From Reticulitermes speratus (lineage: Eukaryota; Arthropoda; Insecta; Blattodea; Rhinotermitidae): a stretch of 64,000 bases of DNA. The translations under genes were made by a program, and so were the position numbers. Where the stretch lies: the NCBI GenBank assembly GCA_021186555.1, contig JAJKFL010000008.1, positions 11,029,936-11,093,935 on the forward strand, read 5' to 3'. Below are positions 63,930 to 64,000 of this stretch, one piece after another (the first letter of the stretch is position 1; every line of letters begins with the position of its first letter). A model generated the notes under the pieces. That model searched no databases. It saw only the letters and a list, made by a program, of their open reading frames with translations, and had not been told where the DNA came from.

Positions 63930-64000
63930 AGGAAGAAGAGCTAGAAGTGGTTGTGGCCTATTTTAAGACAGTAAATATAGAGGTGAAGAGCACCCCAGAA
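63930..64000. mobile_element. possible SINE-F start, cut by window end
   Basis: GAAGTGGTTGTGGCCTATTT and AAGACAGTAAATATAGAGGT resemble the GGCGGTCGTGGCC block of SINE-F. Too little is visible to orient. Confidence 0.3.

Noticed and set aside
1-64000. Telomere repeats, rRNA genes, LTR retrotransposons
   Set aside because: No TTAGG arrays, no rRNA-like stretches and no paired long direct repeats with retroviral motifs were seen.

Overview
The window looks like gene-poor nuclear DNA from an animal, most likely an insect. Nothing in it is bacterial: there are no operons, no ribosome binding sites and almost no long open frames. It holds many tRNA-derived SINEs, 5'-truncated non-LTR retrotransposon ends, short DNA transposons (pogo-, piggyBac-, hAT- and mariner-like), fold-back elements, and large minisatellite and microsatellite blocks. 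The sequence style suggests a cockroach or termite, but that is inference from remembered repeat styles, not a database match.

Only one stretch looks like host protein-coding sequence: a probable first coding exon on the minus strand (15593-16022). It has an in-frame upstream stop, a consensus GTGAGT splice donor and a Ser/Arg-rich product with a PxLPxK motif. The other long open frames are retroelement remnants, translations of SINE heads, or tandem arrays whose unit length is a multiple of three.

Layout: 0-7 kb holds a pogo-like MITE, a fold-back element, a 25-bp and a 56-bp minisatellite, and SINEs, one of them inside a piggyBac-like MITE. 7-16 kb holds non-LTR 3' ends, a long inverted repeat and SINEs. 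16-24 kb holds SINEs, including one enlarged to about 1 kb by internal tandem amplification, and two copies of a ~480-bp repeat. 24-37 kb holds SINEs, several hammerhead-like motifs, a ~300-bp fold-back with 12-bp target duplications, and a truncated retrotransposon with 14-bp duplications. 37-46 kb holds a piggyBac-like MITE with an 11-copy internal 114-bp array, a hAT-like MITE inside a SINE, and a 33-bp array. 46-57 kb holds microsatellite DNA, fold-backs and SINEs. 57-61.4 kb is nearly all satellite: a 33-bp array (~33 copies), a retrotransposon C-terminal fragment, then a 101-bp array (~24 copies) with a 202-bp higher-order repeat. 61-64 kb holds a microsatellite-bearing open frame, SINEs, a second pogo-like MITE and a fold-back.

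The most interesting signal is a dispersed RNA-like motif with the core of a small hammerhead ribozyme: CTGANGA, a stem II hairpin, GAAAC, and a short palindromic stem III. In five places the flanking stem I strands differ in sequence yet remain complementary. Two copies share a flank, and one lies in a fold-back element with target duplications. This fits the small dimer-forming hammerheads known from Penelope-like retroelements, but with one extra nucleotide between the core and stem II in every copy seen here.
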